Below, one piece after another: positions 8,664 through 17,938 of a DNA stretch of 64,000 nt. Each line of letters begins with the position of its first letter. The first letter of the stretch is position 1. Both the position numbers and the translations under genes were made by a program. This DNA comes from Thermoplasmata archaeon (GTDB taxonomy: Archaea; Thermoplasmatota; Thermoplasmata; Thermoplasmatales; Thermoplasmataceae). The stretch covers positions 12,871 through 76,870 of the forward strand of contig JAJYVJ010000002.1 of assembly GCA_021792045.1 (NCBI GenBank), given 5' to 3'. The notes under the pieces were generated by a model. The model made no database searches and was not told where the DNA came from. It was given only the letters and a program-made list of their open reading frames with translations.

Positions 8664-10403
8664 ATGAAAACAGATGAGATTATTATAAGAGTGGGAGGTG
8701 CGGCAGGAGACGGCGTCCAGTCTGCCGGTTTCATTATTGCAAAAACTTTCTCCAGAAGTGGGTTGCATGCTAATACGTATAATTATTATCAGAGTCTCAT
8801 ACGTGGTGGCCAGAGTTGGTATCAGGTAAGAGGATCGGATAAGAAGGTAAGGTCTCAGGGAGATGGCCTTGACATATTAATCGCTCTTAACAAGGATGCA
8901 CTTGAGCGCCATACCAACCCTGAGATAAATGAAGGTGGTGCTTCTCCGCTGGACTCAGATGGTGTAGCCATCTTTGATAAATCTATTTCCGGTTTTAAGG
9001 CCGGAAAAGGGAATTACCTCGCCATGCCGCTATCGGATATAGCCAATAAATACAGTAAGAATGCACTTATGAGAAATACTGTGGCAATTGGGGCTGCAAT
9101 GGCCGCAATCAACATAAATTTTGATGTTCTTGCTTCTGTGATCAGGGATCAGTTCGGCAACAAGGGTGAAGTCGCAGAACAGAATGTAAAAGCAGCCAAG
9201 GAAGGATACGATTATTATTTGGCGAACTTCAAGAAACTGGCAGTAAATCTCAAGACCTCAGATAAGAAATATTACCTAATGGCAGGAGGAGAGGCAATTG
9301 GCCTTGGCGCTGTCCGCGGGGGGTTGAAAATGTACATAGCATATCCAATGACACCCGCCTCTTCTGCACTTGATTTCCTGGCAAATCATCAGAAGGAGTA
9401 CGGTATACTGGTAAAGGTACCTGAGGATGAGATATCTGCAATAAATATGGCCATTGGCGCCAATTATGCAGGCGTTAGGGCGATGACCGGTTCTTCAGGC
9501 GGTGGCTTTTCGCTTATGGTGGAGGCACTTGGAATGGCCGGCATGGTGGAAGTTCCGCTTGTTGTGTATGAATCACAGAGAGCAGGGCCATCTACAGGAC
9601 TTCCTACAAAGACGGAGCAGGGGGATCTCAACCTTGTTCTTGGTGCTTCACAGGGTGATTTTCCAAGAGTCGTCCTGACACCTAGAAATGTCGAGGAAGC
9701 GTTCTATTTTGTTGGTAAGGCGTTGAATATAGCGGAAAGGTACCAGATGCCTGTCATAGTAATGAGTGATCTTTCACTTTCAGAACATTACGAGACAATC
9801 GAGCATCTTGATCTGAGTTACAAAATGGAAAGAGGGAAAATTGCCACCCCAGATATGAAAAACTACAAGAGATACGAATTCACAGAGGATGGGATATCAT
9901 ATAGGGCAATTCCTGGTACGCCAGGGCTCATGCACAATGAGGATTCTGATGAACACGATGAATATGGCGCTGTTGTAAGCGATGCAGTTACAGATCCAGA
10001 AATAAGGAAAAAATCAATGATAAAAAGGATGAAAAAACTGGAAACTTATATGAAGGAAATTCCTCCAACGCCAACCTATAGATTTGACGACGCAGAGTAC
10101 GCAGTTATTCAGTGGGGTAGCACACAGGGAGTTGTCGAAGAGGCAACAGACATACTCAGGGATAAGGGACTTAAAGTTGGTGTAGTTGAGATCAATCATG
10201 CGTTTCCTCTGAATCCGGACATTGGAAAATTACTTGCCGGAAAGAAGAAAGTAGTGGTTGTCGAGGGAAATTACACGGGACAGCTTAACAATAGAATCAG
10301 AGCCGAATTCCTTGTTAAGACACAACTGGTAACAAAATTCAACGGAGAGAGCTTCTATCCAGGTGAGCTTGCAGAGGAAATTGAGAGTGTTTTAAAGAGG
10401 TGA
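8664..10403 (+). CDS. korA: 2-oxoacid:ferredoxin oxidoreductase, fused gamma-alpha subunit
   Basis: Large subunit of a two-subunit 2-oxoacid:ferredoxin oxidoreductase, which oxidatively decarboxylates pyruvate, 2-oxoglutarate or related acids to acyl-CoA while reducing ferredoxin. Residues about 1-190 are the gamma domain (opening RVGGAAGDGVQSAG), followed by the alpha domain containing the TPP/CoA-associated block YPMTPASSALDF, a variant of the YPITPSS motif used to define this family. The 579-residue length fits the gamma-alpha fusion of aerobic archaea. No ferredoxin-like delta domain is present. The ATG follows a long AT-rich spacer with several TATA-like stretches (8570-8610). The beta-subunit gene follows immediately. 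Broad 2-oxoacid use is typical of such two-subunit enzymes; the exact preference cannot be read here. Confidence 0.9.
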   Translation: MKTDEIIIRVGGAAGDGVQSAGFIIAKTFSRSGLHANTYNYYQSLIRGGQSWYQVRGSDKKVRSQGDGLDILIALNKDALERHTNPEINEGGASPLDSDGVAIFDKSISGFKAGKGNYLAMPLSDIANKYSKNALMRNTVAIGAAMAAININFDVLASVIRDQFGNKGEVAEQNVKAAKEGYDYYLANFKKLAVNLKTSDKKYYLMAGGEAIGLGAVRGGLKMYIAYPMTPASSALDFLANHQKEYGILVKVPEDEISAINMAIGANYAGVRAMTGSSGGGFSLMVEALGMAGMVEVPLVVYESQRAGPSTGLPTKTEQGDLNLVLGASQGDFPRVVLTPRNVEEAFYFVGKALNIAERYQMPVIVMSDLSLSEHYETIEHLDLSYKMERGKIATPDMKNYKRYEFTEDGISYRAIPGTPGLMHNEDSDEHDEYGAVVSDAVTDPEIRKKSMIKRMKKLETYMKEIPPTPTYRFDDAEYAVIQWGSTQGVVEEATDILRDKGLKVGVVEINHAFPLNPDIGKLLAGKKKVVVVEGNYTGQLNNRIRAEFLVKTQLVTKFNGESFYPGELAEEIESVLKR

Positions 10404-10408
10404 TAAAG

Positions 10409-11254
10409 ATGGTTACAGTAGCAGATTATAGAGGTAAAGTGAGGCCGGACTGGTGTCCAGCGTGTGGAAATTTTGCGCAATTGTCAGCGATAAGTGGGGC
10501 TCTGGCAGACTTATCCATAGCTCCAAAAGATGTGGTCGTGGTCTCCGGAATAGGGTGTTCAAGCAATATGCCGGAGTTCATAAATACCTACGGATTTCAT
10601 GGCCTTCATGGGAGATTGATTCCAGTTGCTTCCGCGATAAAATGGGCGAATCCGAAGCTCACAGTTATAGCATATGGTGGCGACGGAGACGGCTTCTTTG
10701 AGGGAACGCAGCATTTCTATCACTCGGCAAAAAGAAACATAAACATAAAGTATATAGTGTCTGATAATCAGACCTTTGGATTGACAACCGGACAGGCGTC
10801 CCCAACCGCACCAATTGGCAGGATAACAAAGTCGACTCCTTTCGGAAACCCGGAAAAACCCGTCAATCCATTGACCTTTGCACTTTCTGCCGGTGCAACG
10901 TTTGTCGCAAGAGGATTTTCTGGAGATACACTCTTCCTCAAGGAAATTATAAAGAAAGCCATAATGCATAAGGGTTTCGCTTTCGTCGACGTTTTCAGTC
11001 CATGCGTCACCTACAACAAAATAGAGACATATGATTATCTAAGACAGAGGGTCTATAAACTGGATACGGACGTGACAGATTTCGACAAGGCCTACAAGCA
11101 CGCACAGGAAGAGGGTGACAGGTTGCCAACGGGTGTATTCTATGATGTTACGGAAAAAATTTACGATGACTACGATCCGGTTATATCCCAGGAGCCGCTG
11201 AACGAGGTTCCACCGTATAAGTTCACAGAAAAGACGCTTGAAGAATTTCTTTAA
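10409..11254 (+). CDS. korB: 2-oxoacid:ferredoxin oxidoreductase, beta subunit
   Basis: Catalytic partner of the preceding subunit. It carries the 4Fe-4S ligands C16 and C19 (DWCPACGN), C50 (GIGCSSN) and a later SPC, and the thiamine-pyrophosphate/Mg motif GDGDGF about 20 residues before a conserved NQTFGLTTGQASPT block. Length is 281 residues from this ATG. I prefer ATG 10409 over the in-frame GTG at 10400 because AGGTGAT at 10397-10403 lies at a good Shine-Dalgarno distance from it, within the last codons of korA. The two genes are translationally coupled. Together they form a cytosolic alpha-beta complex that supplies reduced ferredoxin. Confidence 0.92.
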   Translation: MVTVADYRGKVRPDWCPACGNFAQLSAISGALADLSIAPKDVVVVSGIGCSSNMPEFINTYGFHGLHGRLIPVASAIKWANPKLTVIAYGGDGDGFFEGTQHFYHSAKRNINIKYIVSDNQTFGLTTGQASPTAPIGRITKSTPFGNPEKPVNPLTFALSAGATFVARGFSGDTLFLKEIIKKAIMHKGFAFVDVFSPCVTYNKIETYDYLRQRVYKLDTDVTDFDKAYKHAQEEGDRLPTGVFYDVTEKIYDDYDPVISQEPLNEVPPYKFTEKTLEEFL

Positions 11255-11263
11255 GCGCTAAAA

Positions 11264-11273
11264 ATTTTTTTTG
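11264..11273 (+). terminator. U-tract after korB
   Basis: A run of eight T follows the korB stop by ten bases, with a second T-run at 11276-11280. There is no strong hairpin; archaeal polymerase can terminate on U-tracts alone. It sits between the convergent korB and radical SAM genes. Confidence 0.4.
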
Positions 11274-11278
11274 TATTT

Positions 11279-12430
11279 TTAAGAACTCACAGTGGGTGGT
11301 GTTTGGACCGGTTTGAAATACTGTGTATTTCTTGTTTTCACGTGGTTAAACCACCATATCTTTGAGACAAGCTTAGCATCTTCGAAAGGTGTTGGCATTG
11401 AAGGTTCTCTGAAACACTGGGTGAAGCAGTCATTACAGTCTTCGGTGAATTTGTCCCATGCCGGCTTCTTATTCAGGACAGTCTCTATGTGCGTGAAGCA
11501 TGGATGCACTTTCCCCTTATAGTCTGTGTAATAAACTGTTTGCCCAGCTTTGCATTTTGATACAGTTTTCCGATTCACATAATCTACGGCTTCCCTGTAA
11601 TAGCTTCTTGTATTTCCAAAGACATGTTTATCATAGTTCTCGTATGCGTAAGAGAATGCCTCTTTTATCATATCGTCTGTTACCTGAAAATCCTGGAAGT
11701 AATAAGAGCCCTGATCGGGGAAACACATGGATAATGGAACTCCTAGTTCATCGTTCGCAAACTCTACCATATCCTTGACCTTGAAATAATTGAAGTTTGT
11801 GACTAACGCGTTTGCGGTTACAATCTTCAATCTTTTTTTGCTTTCTATTATGGTCTTGACGACAGTGTCAAATATCTTGAGACCGCGGTATTCGTTATGT
11901 TCCTCAGGAATATTGCTGTCAAGTGATATTGTCGCGCCGTCAAGATACGGGTAAAGTTTTCTCAGGACGAATGGATTGGTGCCATTGGATGCTATGTGGG
12001 TAATAAAATGCTTTTCCTTCAATTTTTTTATTATAGATTCAACGGATTTGTTGAGTGTCGGTTCACCGCCAGTAACAGATACGATCTTTATGCCATTCTT
12101 TTTCATTTCATCGATATGTTTGTCGATCTGATCTTCGGGGAAAAATATCTGTCCCTGCCAAGCATTACAACTTTTACATCTCAGGTTGCAGAAGTAATCG
12201 ATGTTCCAAATCATCGTCTTCATATACTTCTGTAACCGTTTCAAAGATTTATTCCTTTTGTATCGTTTACCCTTAGGCCAAGCACACCGTGTCAACACAA
12301 TTTTCCAATAAAAAGACAGACAAGAAAACTTGGAAAAGAGTTTCACAACTATCGAAAATTCATTATCTCGCATAGGAGGATAGATTTGCCCAGCGAGTTT
12401 TTCTTGATAAAAAGCATTATACGACAACAC
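11279..12430 (-). CDS. Radical SAM/SPASM-like protein of unknown function
   Basis: The radical-SAM triad C81/C85/C88 (YFCNLRCKSC) is followed by a TGGEPTLN SAM-binding block and a SLDS strand, as in the SPASM/twitch branch. Near the C-terminus there are further cysteines (SKCKAGQ, HPCF, DCNDCFTQC) that could bind an auxiliary 4Fe-4S cluster. If the ATG at 12430 is used the protein has 383 residues with a basic, partly hydrophobic 70-residue leader; starts at residue 20 or 70-73 are alternatives. No peptide precursor, quinone-pathway or cofactor gene is adjacent, so I name no substrate. The C-terminus ends PVQTPPTVSS, a short low-complexity tail. Confidence 0.78.
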   Translation of the reverse strand: MLSYNAFYQEKLAGQIYPPMRDNEFSIVVKLFSKFSCLSFYWKIVLTRCAWPKGKRYKRNKSLKRLQKYMKTMIWNIDYFCNLRCKSCNAWQGQIFFPEDQIDKHIDEMKKNGIKIVSVTGGEPTLNKSVESIIKKLKEKHFITHIASNGTNPFVLRKLYPYLDGATISLDSNIPEEHNEYRGLKIFDTVVKTIIESKKRLKIVTANALVTNFNYFKVKDMVEFANDELGVPLSMCFPDQGSYYFQDFQVTDDMIKEAFSYAYENYDKHVFGNTRSYYREAVDYVNRKTVSKCKAGQTVYYTDYKGKVHPCFTHIETVLNKKPAWDKFTEDCNDCFTQCFREPSMPTPFEDAKLVSKIWWFNHVKTRNTQYFKPVQTPPTVSS

Positions 12431-12514
12431 AGGTAGAGGACATTCTATTCAATATGATCGACATTTAATCGCTCTCATATACAACATCAAAAATCAGATT
12501 TTCATCACCAAATA

Positions 12515-13042
12515 TTAAAAATACTTTGTCATAAAAACATCATCGACATAGGTCCCTTCCATGAAGAACTGATCCTTGCGCCTTCCCTCTTCTTCGAAAC
12601 CTAATTTTTTGTAAAGCTCTATTGCATTAGTGTTTGACGAGAATACCTCGAGGTTTAACTTCTTAACGCCATTCTGTTTGCACCATTCAAAACTTTTCTG
12701 CATCAGTTTGGTACCGATTCCCTTGTGGCGGTGTCCTTTTTTTATCGCGATACCGAGATTTGCCGTATGTCTATTCTTTCGATGAAAACCCCGTTGGAGC
12801 GTGAGAACACCGATGATCTGTTCGTCCTTCTCACATACAAAAGTAGCGTCATCCGGATTTTTCAAGCGTTCCTGCTCGCCTTTTTCAGTAAGCATATAAT
12901 ACTCTCCAACGAGATAGATCCTCTCGTCCATGACGCTCTGCATGCACATTATGACGCCACGCGCATCCCTGGGTTCGGCCAGTCTTACCAAATAATCCTC
13001 CGCAATTTCATTCGGATGCTCCTTTGCATGCCAGTGTAACAT
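12515..13042 (-). CDS. GNAT-family N-acetyltransferase
   Basis: A 175-residue GCN5-related acetyltransferase. The acetyl-CoA-binding motif A is visible as LGIAIKKGHRHKGIGTKLM (R/Q-x-x-G-x-G/A type loop), followed by the typical end of the fold, EVFSSNTNAIELYKKLGFEEEGRRKDQF. Such NTNAIELYKKLGF endings are shared by RimI- and RimJ-type and by small-molecule GNATs, so the acceptor cannot be deduced. The N-terminal 20 residues before YLVRLAEPRDA are unrelated to the fold and may be an extension or mis-chosen start. A winged-helix gene lies just downstream on the same strand with a 63-base gap in between the stop of this gene's upstream neighbour, so they may share a transcript. Confidence 0.85.
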   Translation of the reverse strand: MLHWHAKEHPNEIAEDYLVRLAEPRDARGVIMCMQSVMDERIYLVGEYYMLTEKGEQERLKNPDDATFVCEKDEQIIGVLTLQRGFHRKNRHTANLGIAIKKGHRHKGIGTKLMQKSFEWCKQNGVKKLNLEVFSSNTNAIELYKKLGFEEEGRRKDQFFMEGTYVDDVFMTKYF

Positions 13043-13082
13043 ACCAGACTCAACGCATTATTGCAATATTAGATAATATAAT

Positions 13083-13451
13083 TTACCTTTTAATCAAAGT
13101 TGCTTTCAATCCTTTGTAGAGTTCACTCATGTCATCGGACAATTTCCTTGCTTCTTCAGCAATCTGATCCCTATTTTCTATAAATTTTGGAGTAAGGATT
13201 GCTCCTTCCTTGGAAGGAGATATCAATCCATCATTTTCAAGGATCCTCAAGGAGTATCTGATCTTATGCTGTGGGATTCCTGTTTCATTGGAGATCCTTA
13301 TGATCCCTGCCGGTTGTTCCTTCATGAGTGTCTGTATAATCGAAATGTGCCTCTTGATTGTTTTTAAATCCTCCTCAAGTTCTTTAAATATTGTACTTTC
13401 ATTTGCCATGTTAATGAATGTCTCAGCGTTATATACAGATTTCGAAGTCAT
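13083..13451 (-). CDS. Winged-helix DNA-binding regulator
   Basis: A 122-residue protein from the ATG at 13451 (a further in-frame ATG at 13469 adds six residues). The middle holds a winged helix: IIQTLMKEQPAGIIRISNETG, then IPQHKIRYSLRILENDGLISPS as the recognition helix and wing. A helical region precedes it (TIFKELEEDLKTIKRHI), likely for dimerisation, and another helix ends the protein. Archaeal PadR/MarR-like proteins of this size are common, but I cannot place it in a named family. Target genes are unknown; the adjacent acetyltransferase is the nearest candidate. Confidence 0.7.
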   Translation of the reverse strand: MTSKSVYNAETFINMANESTIFKELEEDLKTIKRHISIIQTLMKEQPAGIIRISNETGIPQHKIRYSLRILENDGLISPSKEGAILTPKFIENRDQIAEEARKLSDDMSELYKGLKATLIKR

Positions 13452-13607
13452 AATTTCACCAAATATCAATGAGAAAAACTGGGAGAGAAACAGTTAAGTC
13501 TTAATAGTAGGTCACAAGAATATCGAGCGGAATGTTGAGTACCTCATAGCAAACAAATCTCTACAAAATATTGAAAAAAGTCGAAAGATGGTCTTTACAT
13601 ATAATTT

Positions 13608-13829
13608 TCAGGGATATATCTTTTCATGATTTTCGAATAAGCTGAAATCGCCTTTCACCTTGAGGAGGGACCTCAATTTCTCCTCTCTTTCCTTTATATA
13701 CAGGTTGAATTTTTCCTTATCATTATAATACTCACTGGTCTTCATTGCTGTTTTCCTCAGTGCAATCTGAAGCTTGATCTCAAATTTCAGCTTCTCATCA
13801 AAGTTGTCTATATTTACTTCCGTGCTCAC
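13608..13829 (-). CDS. Small Lys/Glu-rich hypothetical protein
   Basis: Seventy-three residues from a GTG at 13829, beginning MSTEVNIDNFDEKLKFEIK and rich in charged residues with a predicted coiled or helical middle (LRKTAMKTSEYYNDKEKFNLYIKEREEKL). The frame stays open upstream to 13946, but that part would run into the rtcB start region on the opposite strand, so the GTG is preferred. The gene is divergent from rtcB with about 93 bases between starts. I do not recognise the family. Confidence 0.5.
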   Translation of the reverse strand: MSTEVNIDNFDEKLKFEIKLQIALRKTAMKTSEYYNDKEKFNLYIKEREEKLRSLLKVKGDFSLFENHEKIYP

Positions 13830-13922
13830 GAGGAATAGATAATGCTGTGAGCATATTAATTGTTTAGTCCTTACTTGGGTGTCAACAAAAAGAATAAATC
13901 GTTCAGGGGGATAGTCATCTAC

Positions 13923-15359
13923 ATGCCAGAGTTCAAGATTAGGCAAAAAGAACCTTTCGTGTATGAGATCGACCAGTCAAGCGATCCAAGGATGAAGGTT
14001 CCAGGAATCATATATTCGAGTGACAAACTGATGGAGCAGATATCGCATGATCAGAGCGTACAGCAGGTCATGAATGTTGCAATGCTCCCCGGTATCGTGA
14101 GAGCTTCATATGCTATGCCTGACATCCACTGGGGCTATGGTTTCCCAATCGGGGGAGTTGCAGCATTTGACTTTGACGGGGGTGTCGTCTCTCCAGGTGG
14201 CGTCGGTTATGATATAAACTGTGGAGTTTCCCTTGTACGGGTAGATGTTCCGCTTTCTGATGTGAAATCAAGGATAAGGGAATTGACGAATCTGTTATTT
14301 TCTGCGGTTCCTTCGGGAATAGGCAGCACGAAATTGCACCTAAATGAATCCCAAGTTGATGATTTACTTCTCAATGGTTCAACATGGGCTCTCGAGAATG
14401 GATTTGCTGAACCATCCGATCTGGTTTCCACGGAAGAGCACGGAAGATTGCCTGGCGCTGATCCAAAGAAGGTTTCTAAAGAAGCAAAGAAGAGAGGAGC
14501 AAAACAGGTGGGGACTTTAGGGGCAGGAAATCACTTCCTGGAGGTTCAGAGGATCGACAAAATACTTGACGCAAATGTTGCAAAAGAATTTGGTATCTCC
14601 GGTGAAAATACAGTTACGGTCATGATTCACACTGGTTCAAGAGGTCTGGGTCATCAGGTTGCAACTGATTATATTCACACAATAAATAATGAGGAAAGCG
14701 GTGTTGTAGAGCATCCGGTGGATCGCCAACTTAACTCTATAATGGTCGATAGTAAATTAGGTATGGATTATATTGCTGCCATGAACGCTGCAGCCAACTT
14801 TGGTTTCGTCAATCGCCAGATCATTGTGAACAGTATAAGGGAGGTCTTCGCCAAGTTATTTCCCGGAACCAACGTGGAGCTCATATATAGCCTTGCCCAC
14901 AACATAGCTAAAGTCGAGGAGCACCATGTCGACGGATCGAAGAGGAAATTAATAGTCCACAGGAAGGGAGCAACCAGGGCCTTTGCATCAGATGAGATGC
15001 CGGAGGGCGACAGATTTTCCAAGTTTGGCCATCCTGTCCTTATTCCAGGAGATATGGGATCCGCCTCCTATGTTCTCGTTGGAATGAGCGGGAACGAAGA
15101 GAGATCGTTCAGTTCCAGCTGTCACGGGGCAGGGAGAAAAATAAGCCGGAAAAAATCACTGGCAGAGTTCGACAGCGACAAGGTAGTCTCAACTCTCGAA
15201 AAAAGCGGCATATACCTTAGAGCGCAAAATAAGAACGTTGTTTCGGAAGAAGCTCCGGGAAGCTACAAGGACGTAGATGAGGTTGTTGAAGCAGTTACGG
15301 GAGCCAAGCTGACGCTACCTGTCGCGAGGATGGTTCCAATGGGTGTAGTGAAAGGATAA
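13923..15359 (+). CDS. rtcB: RNA-splicing ligase RtcB
   Basis: RtcB joins RNA ends with 2',3'-cyclic phosphate or 3'-phosphate to 5'-OH ends, sealing tRNA exons after intron removal. From the ATG at 13923 the 478-residue protein has every catalytic residue at the expected spacing: manganese ligands D97, C100, H204, H236 and H326, and the guanylated histidine H401 within SSCHGAGR. The GTP-dependent reaction normally needs archease for multiple turnover; no archease gene is next to it. An in-frame start at 13860 would add 21 residues with no family support. The stop codon overlaps the start of the following amidohydrolase gene. Confidence 0.94.
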   Translation: MPEFKIRQKEPFVYEIDQSSDPRMKVPGIIYSSDKLMEQISHDQSVQQVMNVAMLPGIVRASYAMPDIHWGYGFPIGGVAAFDFDGGVVSPGGVGYDINCGVSLVRVDVPLSDVKSRIRELTNLLFSAVPSGIGSTKLHLNESQVDDLLLNGSTWALENGFAEPSDLVSTEEHGRLPGADPKKVSKEAKKRGAKQVGTLGAGNHFLEVQRIDKILDANVAKEFGISGENTVTVMIHTGSRGLGHQVATDYIHTINNEESGVVEHPVDRQLNSIMVDSKLGMDYIAAMNAAANFGFVNRQIIVNSIREVFAKLFPGTNVELIYSLAHNIAKVEEHHVDGSKRKLIVHRKGATRAFASDEMPEGDRFSKFGHPVLIPGDMGSASYVLVGMSGNEERSFSSSCHGAGRKISRKKSLAEFDSDKVVSTLEKSGIYLRAQNKNVVSEEAPGSYKDVDEVVEAVTGAKLTLPVARMVPMGVVKG

Positions 15360-16369
15360 TGAGGATTTCGGGCAATATATTTGTAGGATCAAAACTCCGA
15401 AAAGGCAGTGTAAGTATATCTGGGGACGGAATGGCTTTTTCTGAGGAAATTTCAAGCAGCGGAATCACTGGAACTCTCATTCCGACGTTTGTCAATGCGC
15501 ATACCCATATAGGCGACTTTTTCATTGACAACGTTCCAGAAGGTGGTATTCCGGAAATCGTTGGTCCCGGTGGCTTCAAATTAAAAGCTCTAAAGAGCGC
15601 TCCAGATGACAAAATTATATCCGGCATGAAAAGTGCCCAAAGGATAATGAAGGTAACCGGGACATCCGCATTCCTTGATTTTCGTGAATCTGGAGTAAAT
15701 GGAATAGATTTACTGAAAGCTTCTCGACTTGATGGAATAAAGGCTCTAGCTCTCGGCAGGCCAGTAAATGGAGACAAAGATCTTCCTGAAGTCCTCAGCA
15801 GATCTGTGGGCTTGGGCTTCAGCTCTATCTCTGACGATGAGATCCGTCATATGAAGTCTGCGGCCGAAATGGTCAGAAAGAATAGTAAGATATTCGCAAT
15901 GCATTTCAGCGAGAATAAGCGGGAAGATGCAAATAAACTAAAGGAGTTGAAGCCTGATCTTCTTGTTCATTGCCTTGAAACCAAGGATTCAGATCTTGAG
16001 ATCATAAAGGAGATCAAGGCTCCCATTGTGATTACGCCAAGATCGAACATTTTCTATGGGAAGAGAGTGGATTATTCCAGATTTTTGAAGCACGGGATAC
16101 CGTTGATGCTTGGAACGGACAATGGAATGGTTAATGCGCCCGACATGTTTCAGGAGATGCACACCCTATTCTTATATCAGAGGAGCATCGGATATTTCGA
16201 ACCGGAGAAACTGCTGGAGATGTCAACTTCGGAACCAAGGGATTTTTTAAAAAAATTTAACATTGCCATTCCTGAAAGATATATTCTTTTCCCAAACCAA
16301 AGGCTCACTGCCTATGAAATAATTGAAAAGGGCAGTTACATGAAAAAGAAAATTATAAAAATTATGTGA
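15359..16369 (+). CDS. Amidohydrolase-superfamily protein
   Basis: A 336-residue protein whose first metal-binding motif is H48-x-H50 (PTFVNAHTHIGD). Later MHFSE, LLVHCLE and LGTDNGMV supply the other histidines and the catalytic-type aspartate, as in the cytosine deaminase/chlorohydrolase-like branch. It is shorter than most hydantoinase-type members. The ATG shares one base with the rtcB stop (TAATG), so the two are translationally coupled. Whether that coupling is functional, for example nucleobase or nucleotide clearance linked to RNA repair, is speculation. The C-terminal 25 residues are strongly basic (EKGSYMKKKIIKIM). Confidence 0.8.
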   Translation: MRISGNIFVGSKLRKGSVSISGDGMAFSEEISSSGITGTLIPTFVNAHTHIGDFFIDNVPEGGIPEIVGPGGFKLKALKSAPDDKIISGMKSAQRIMKVTGTSAFLDFRESGVNGIDLLKASRLDGIKALALGRPVNGDKDLPEVLSRSVGLGFSSISDDEIRHMKSAAEMVRKNSKIFAMHFSENKREDANKLKELKPDLLVHCLETKDSDLEIIKEIKAPIVITPRSNIFYGKRVDYSRFLKHGIPLMLGTDNGMVNAPDMFQEMHTLFLYQRSIGYFEPEKLLEMSTSEPRDFLKKFNIAIPERYILFPNQRLTAYEIIEKGSYMKKKIIKIM

Positions 16370-16469
16370 ATATAATTCGTTTCTTTTGTTTGAGAGGAAA
16401 ATGGAAAAAACTAGGTGCTGATCAATTAATAAATAACGTGAATATTTCGGTCGAAATGAGCAACTTGAT

Positions 16470-17828
16470 ATGACCAGTGCACTATCAGGAAAGAAGATCG
16501 GGCAATCCGCGAGAGGAGGAGCGGATCATGCATGGTTCACAAGCTATCTTCTTTCAAATATTTCCGGTGGTATAATTTCGCCCCTGATTCCATTGTTTGT
16601 GGTCCTTTATCTCCATTCAAACGTTGAGTACGTTGGAATAGTCTCTGCATTATCTTCTGCCGCAAGTGTGCCTGCGCTGATATTCTGGGGTAACCTATCA
16701 GATAAGCTGAAGAGGAGAAAGATATTCGTTGTGATCGGGTTCGTTGGATCGTTTCTTTCCCTACTTTTGATCATAGTTTCGAAAACCCTAGGAATGTACA
16801 TATTGACGCTTGTCATATTCCAGTTTGTAGCGGTTGCAAGCACTCCAGTTGCCACACTTCTCATACTGGAGAGCACGGTCGAGAAAAAATGGCCCAACGT
16901 AATGTCAACATTTAACATATTCTCCTACATAGGTCTGATTGCAGGACTTGCAGTGGGTTTGGTACTGATGACTGTATATGCGAATATCAGCTACAACCTT
17001 CTACCTTACCTGTATCTTGTAGCTGCTTTTATTTATCTTGCAGCAGGCATAAGTGCGATTTTCTTGCTGCCAGAGCCCGTGAGAAAACTTCAGAGGAACA
17101 CAGGTGCCCTGGCCAGCATCTTCTCTCTACGGACAACAGAAAAGATACGCTATTTTCCGAACTATATGATACACATCATCTCATCGAGGAAGAATAACGG
17201 GACCTCAAAGCTTGCACAGCGGACTAAGATTTACATCTTCTACACCGGTTTCCTTATGTTTGCCTTTCAGCTGTTCTTTGTGCCTTTCCCTGTTTTCATG
17301 ATAGACAAGCTAAGAGGAACCCAGGATGAGATATTCATAATGTACCTGCTTAACGATTTTGCCTCGGCGATCGCATTTCTTTTCAGCGGAAGGTTGTTGA
17401 ATTCGATAGGAATAGCCAAGACGCTCAGCATTGCATTATTTTCAAGGGTGGGAATACTGTTTTCGGCGATGATCCTGGCCCTTTTCTTTGGTTCCCTGAG
17501 CTTTTCACTTTACCTAGGTATAGCAATATATGCTATAATGGGTCTTTTCTGGAGTTTTATAAGCATATCATGGTCGACATCAATATCAAAACTTGCGCTA
17601 CCGGAAAATCGTGGAAAAGCCATAGGATATTACAATTCATTCTTGGGCATTGGACAGATTATAAGCGGGGTGACGGCCGGATTGCTTGCCCTTTATTTTG
17701 GATACAGCATTACCTTTGCTCTTGCGGCCATAACAGTGCTATCTGGCGCTGCGTTGTTAATAAGGTTTCAATACAGAATGAAGGATATAATAACAAATAG
17801 CCAGACCAAGAGAGGTGGAAGTGTGTGA
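16470..17828 (+). CDS. MFS transporter
   Basis: A 452-residue polytopic protein with about twelve hydrophobic helices. The loop between helices 2 and 3 reads GNLSDKLKRRKIF, the classic MFS motif A (G-x-L-a-D-r-x-G-r-k/r). A charged central loop around residues 200-250 separates the two six-helix halves, and the second half repeats a weaker motif at SGRLLNSIGIAKT and NRGKAIGY. Substrate is not evident. The gene stands between an amidohydrolase and a porphyrinogen oxidase on the same strand, 100 bases from each side, so shared regulation is uncertain. Confidence 0.88.
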   Translation: MTSALSGKKIGQSARGGADHAWFTSYLLSNISGGIISPLIPLFVVLYLHSNVEYVGIVSALSSAASVPALIFWGNLSDKLKRRKIFVVIGFVGSFLSLLLIIVSKTLGMYILTLVIFQFVAVASTPVATLLILESTVEKKWPNVMSTFNIFSYIGLIAGLAVGLVLMTVYANISYNLLPYLYLVAAFIYLAAGISAIFLLPEPVRKLQRNTGALASIFSLRTTEKIRYFPNYMIHIISSRKNNGTSKLAQRTKIYIFYTGFLMFAFQLFFVPFPVFMIDKLRGTQDEIFIMYLLNDFASAIAFLFSGRLLNSIGIAKTLSIALFSRVGILFSAMILALFFGSLSFSLYLGIAIYAIMGLFWSFISISWSTSISKLALPENRGKAIGYYNSFLGIGQIISGVTAGLLALYFGYSITFALAAITVLSGAALLIRFQYRMKDIITNSQTKRGGSV

Positions 17829-17938
17829 ACAGGGCAACTGTTCATCTCCTGCACTCCCTGAATTGAAGCAGAGTTTTATCTTTTTAAATGCTATAACGAA
17901 TTTACAAACACTGTATATTACTGGAGTTGTATCAACCT

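Noticed and set aside
10559..11010. Reverse open frames opposite korB
   Set aside because: They overlap a firmly identified gene entirely and have the composition of an antisense shadow.
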